64,000 nucleotides of DNA from NCBI GenBank assembly GCA_003574785.1, contig QORU01000011.1, forward strand, positions 186,001 through 250,000. Reading direction: 5' to 3'. The stretch is from Taklimakanibacter deserti (GTDB taxonomy: Bacteria; Pseudomonadota; Alphaproteobacteria; Rhizobiales; Aestuariivirgaceae). A program made the position numbers and the translations under genes. Positions 62,416 to 64,000 of the stretch are shown here, one piece after another (position 1 is the first letter of the stretch; every line of letters starts with the position of its first letter). A model generated the notes under the pieces. The model was not told the DNA's origin, searched no databases, and saw nothing but the letters and a program-made list of their open reading frames with translations.

Positions 62416-63315
62416 TCAGGCTCCCCCTAGCCTCACCGAAGTACCGGACACGATCCGGTCTGCCTCCGCTGTATCGAAGCGCAGAAAGTCAGCTTTGCGC
62501 TTGCCTTTCGCGCTCCAGATCAGGCTGCCTTCGCGAAACTGATGATCGCACCAGGTGAGGCCCAGATTTGCCGCCTTGAGCTTCAAATGGTGAAATGAAT
62601 AATAGTGCAGCAGATAATGCAGCGTGGTCTGATCGACATGGTAGGCTGGCTGCTTCATGAGCGAGAGCCGCAAGGCCTCGGCCAGCCGCGCGGCAAACAA
62701 TCGTGCCGGCTCGGTCATGTTCAGGAAGACGGCACAGGCCAGGATCGTGCGCCAGGGTCTGTATTGGGACTGCCGCCACACGACGCCTACATCATGGTGC
62801 TTGAGCGCGTCGAATGCGTCCGTGAGATCGCGCCTGACGCGGCCATCGATGTCGATGACCATCACCGGAACGTGATTCCTCTCGAGCAGATATCTGGCGA
62901 TCGCAAATCTGCCGGCGGCGAAGAAAACGGTGTGCGGTCTCCCATAGGGGTTCCGCTGGCCCGTCTCGTAGGAAATGCTGAGCTGCTTGCCGATGCGGGC
63001 CTCCAGCATCTGTGCGTCCGCGATGCAAAGAGCAGAGGGCTCGAACAGATGCAGGTGAAACCTTGTCGACGGGCTGTGCTCTTTCATGGTGAGCGCGAGC
63101 TGGCGCGCAAAACGATAGAAGTAGATCTCATCGCCGCATGCCAGCAGGATCGGGGATGCTTCGTTGCGGTCCGGCAGGGTCCCTTCCACCGCGAAATCGA
63201 GTCGGGGACACAACCCCGCCTCGCAGGACAGCCGCACATTTTCCTTGATCGAGCTCAACCGCCAAAGAAATATCGGGTTGTCCCGGCGCTCGCGCCACAA
63301 ACTCTGCAAGATCAT
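62416..63315 (-). CDS. Putative nucleotide-diphospho-sugar transferase
   Basis: 299 aa, not firmly recognised. Features: FYRFARQLALTMKEHSPST near the N-terminal quarter, VMVIDIDGRVRRDLTDAFDAL (an Asp-Ile-Asp metal-binding type motif), and a late YHVDQTTLHYLLHYYS, which resembles the Asp-Gln stretch of GT8-like glycosyltransferases. Start at MILQSLWRE (63315), 5 bp after the stop of the next gene, so they form one unit. Likely sugar transfer to a surface molecule. Confidence 0.6.
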   Translation of the reverse strand: MILQSLWRERRDNPIFLWRLSSIKENVRLSCEAGLCPRLDFAVEGTLPDRNEASPILLACGDEIYFYRFARQLALTMKEHSPSTRFHLHLFEPSALCIADAQMLEARIGKQLSISYETGQRNPYGRPHTVFFAAGRFAIARYLLERNHVPVMVIDIDGRVRRDLTDAFDALKHHDVGVVWRQSQYRPWRTILACAVFLNMTEPARLFAARLAEALRLSLMKQPAYHVDQTTLHYLLHYYSFHHLKLKAANLGLTWCDHQFREGSLIWSAKGKRKADFLRFDTAEADRIVSGTSVRLGGA

Positions 63316-63320
63316 GCAAT

Positions 63321-64000
63321 TCAGCCCTGTGCTTGTCCGCCTGCGTGCATCGCATGACAGGCTTCCAGAAGCTCGACATAGCAATCAAGCCAATGAGATG
63401 GCGGAACCCTGCTCATCTCGATCGCCGTGTCATCGAGTCCCGGCTCGAAGACGGTGACGATGCGCTCGCGCGGCAAGCCGGCAAGGCGTGCGACCTCTTC
63501 GGCAACGACATCCGTAGCCGCAACCGTCATTGTAGCCGAAGGATAGATGAGCCGCGACAGACCACGCCGGCAGCGCTCGACGATGGCGTTGAGCGGCGTC
63601 CACAGTTTGGGATCGCCGGAAGGCAGCTTGGTTGCACGCAACAAAAGCGGCATGCCATGCCCGGCAAGCTGCCAGGCGATCACGGCGGAGAGCAGGACCT
63701 GGCTCGAACCGGCAATGACCGCTCCCGGATTTTCGCTGAGCAAGTAGCGCGTAAAGGCAACGGCGCCGAGACAGGCTCTCATCCAGCGCAGCGGCAAGTG
63801 GCGATAGAGGAAAGCCTGCAGCCTTCCCCAGTGCGGCGCATTGAGGACGATGAATCTGAGGCCCGGGGACAGTTGATCATTGACCTTGGAGACGCCGTTG
63901 ACGACGACGAAATCCACTTCATAGCCTCGCGACAGAAGCCCACTGGCAAGCACCACCGAGCGGCGCTGGACGTCGCCGCCCGAAAGCCCGTCCATGAAGA
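63321..64000 (-). CDS. Glycosyltransferase family 4-like protein, N-terminal part cut by the window, apparently no donor domain
   Basis: At least 226 residues; the frame stays open to the window end, so the start is probably beyond it. Early text SGGDVQRRSVVLASGLLSRG and YEVDFVVVNG is typical of the acceptor domain of GT-B enzymes, and TMTVAATDVVAEEVARLAGL closes it. The text then jumps from RERIVTVFEPGLDDTA to a short tail PPSHWLDCYVELLEACHAMHA that looks like a GT4 C-terminus. The usual ~170-residue nucleotide-sugar domain between them is missing, so it may be an internal deletion or inactive relic. Confidence 0.7.
   Translation of the reverse strand, partial: FMDGLSGGDVQRRSVVLASGLLSRGYEVDFVVVNGVSKVNDQLSPGLRFIVLNAPHWGRLQAFLYRHLPLRWMRACLGAVAFTRYLLSENPGAVIAGSSQVLLSAVIAWQLAGHGMPLLLRATKLPSGDPKLWTPLNAIVERCRRGLSRLIYPSATMTVAATDVVAEEVARLAGLPRERIVTVFEPGLDDTAIEMSRVPPSHWLDCYVELLEACHAMHAGGQAQG

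Overview
The window is a GC-rich, densely coded chromosomal segment from a free-living alphaproteobacterium, most likely of the Hyphomicrobiales. The pointers are many solute ABC transporters, HyuA/HyuB, a DUF1127 protein, a Zur-type operator, and a short palindromic intergenic element whose outer arms read like the repeats seen in rhizobial genomes. I found 57 protein genes (the first and last cut by the window edge) and no rRNA, tRNA, CRISPR array, intact insertion sequence, phage genes or origin. It reads as a catabolic and transport region: almost every block is a transporter plus enzymes plus a regulator.

Layout. 1-7261: a cut ureohydrolase, a giant indolepyruvate:ferredoxin oxidoreductase, the chromate pair (rhodanese-ChrB and ChrA), and a Dabb protein. 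7263-14809: a ribose-type ABC transporter (ATPase, permease, binding protein) followed on the same strand by an LVIVD-repeat protein and a D-2-hydroxyacid FAD dehydrogenase, with a divergent AraC regulator. 14858-17809: a 2,4-dienoyl-CoA-reductase-like SDR, an acyl-CoA dehydrogenase, and a PuuD-like class I amidotransferase. 17862-24872: a TetR regulator divergent from a tightly coupled polyamine-type ABC operon that also encodes a NodB-fold deacetylase, a SRPBCC protein and a DUF1989 protein. 24960-27853: DUF1349, haloacid dehalogenase, and a cobalt-type nitrile hydratase (alpha, beta, accessory). 27854-37960: a reverse-strand operon with a polar amino acid ABC transporter, HyuB, HyuA, an Asp/Glu-racemase-fold enzyme, an M20-fold hydrolase with altered metal ligands, and a PLP desulfhydrase-like enzyme, beside a LysR gene. 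37994-43444: DUF1127, a second LysR, CcdA, then a Zur-box-controlled zinc operon (ZnuA, ZevA/DUF1007, ZevB/NicO, PCuAC-like) with no ZnuB or ZnuC. 43578-47767: a large winged-helix/NTPase/TPR regulator convergent with an epoxide hydrolase. 48380-57699: an ethanolamine- or amine-glutamylation type cluster (Fe-ADH, ALDH, glutamine-synthetase-like ligase, two APC permeases, N-formylglutamate amidohydrolase, RpiR regulator). 57787-64000: GMC oxidoreductase, M2 dipeptidase, acyltransferase, and two glycosyltransferase-like genes, the last cut by the window edge and apparently missing its donor domain.

The blocks most worth follow-up are three. The Fe-ADH/ALDH/GS-like/ethanolamine-permease cluster could be a cobalamin-independent ethanolamine route through gamma-glutamyl intermediates. 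The zinc operon pairs ZnuA with ZevAB and a PCuAC homologue that has lost the copper ligands. The hydantoinase operon contains an M20 protein with three of five metal ligands replaced. All assignments come from reading the sequence and from family knowledge; no database search was run.
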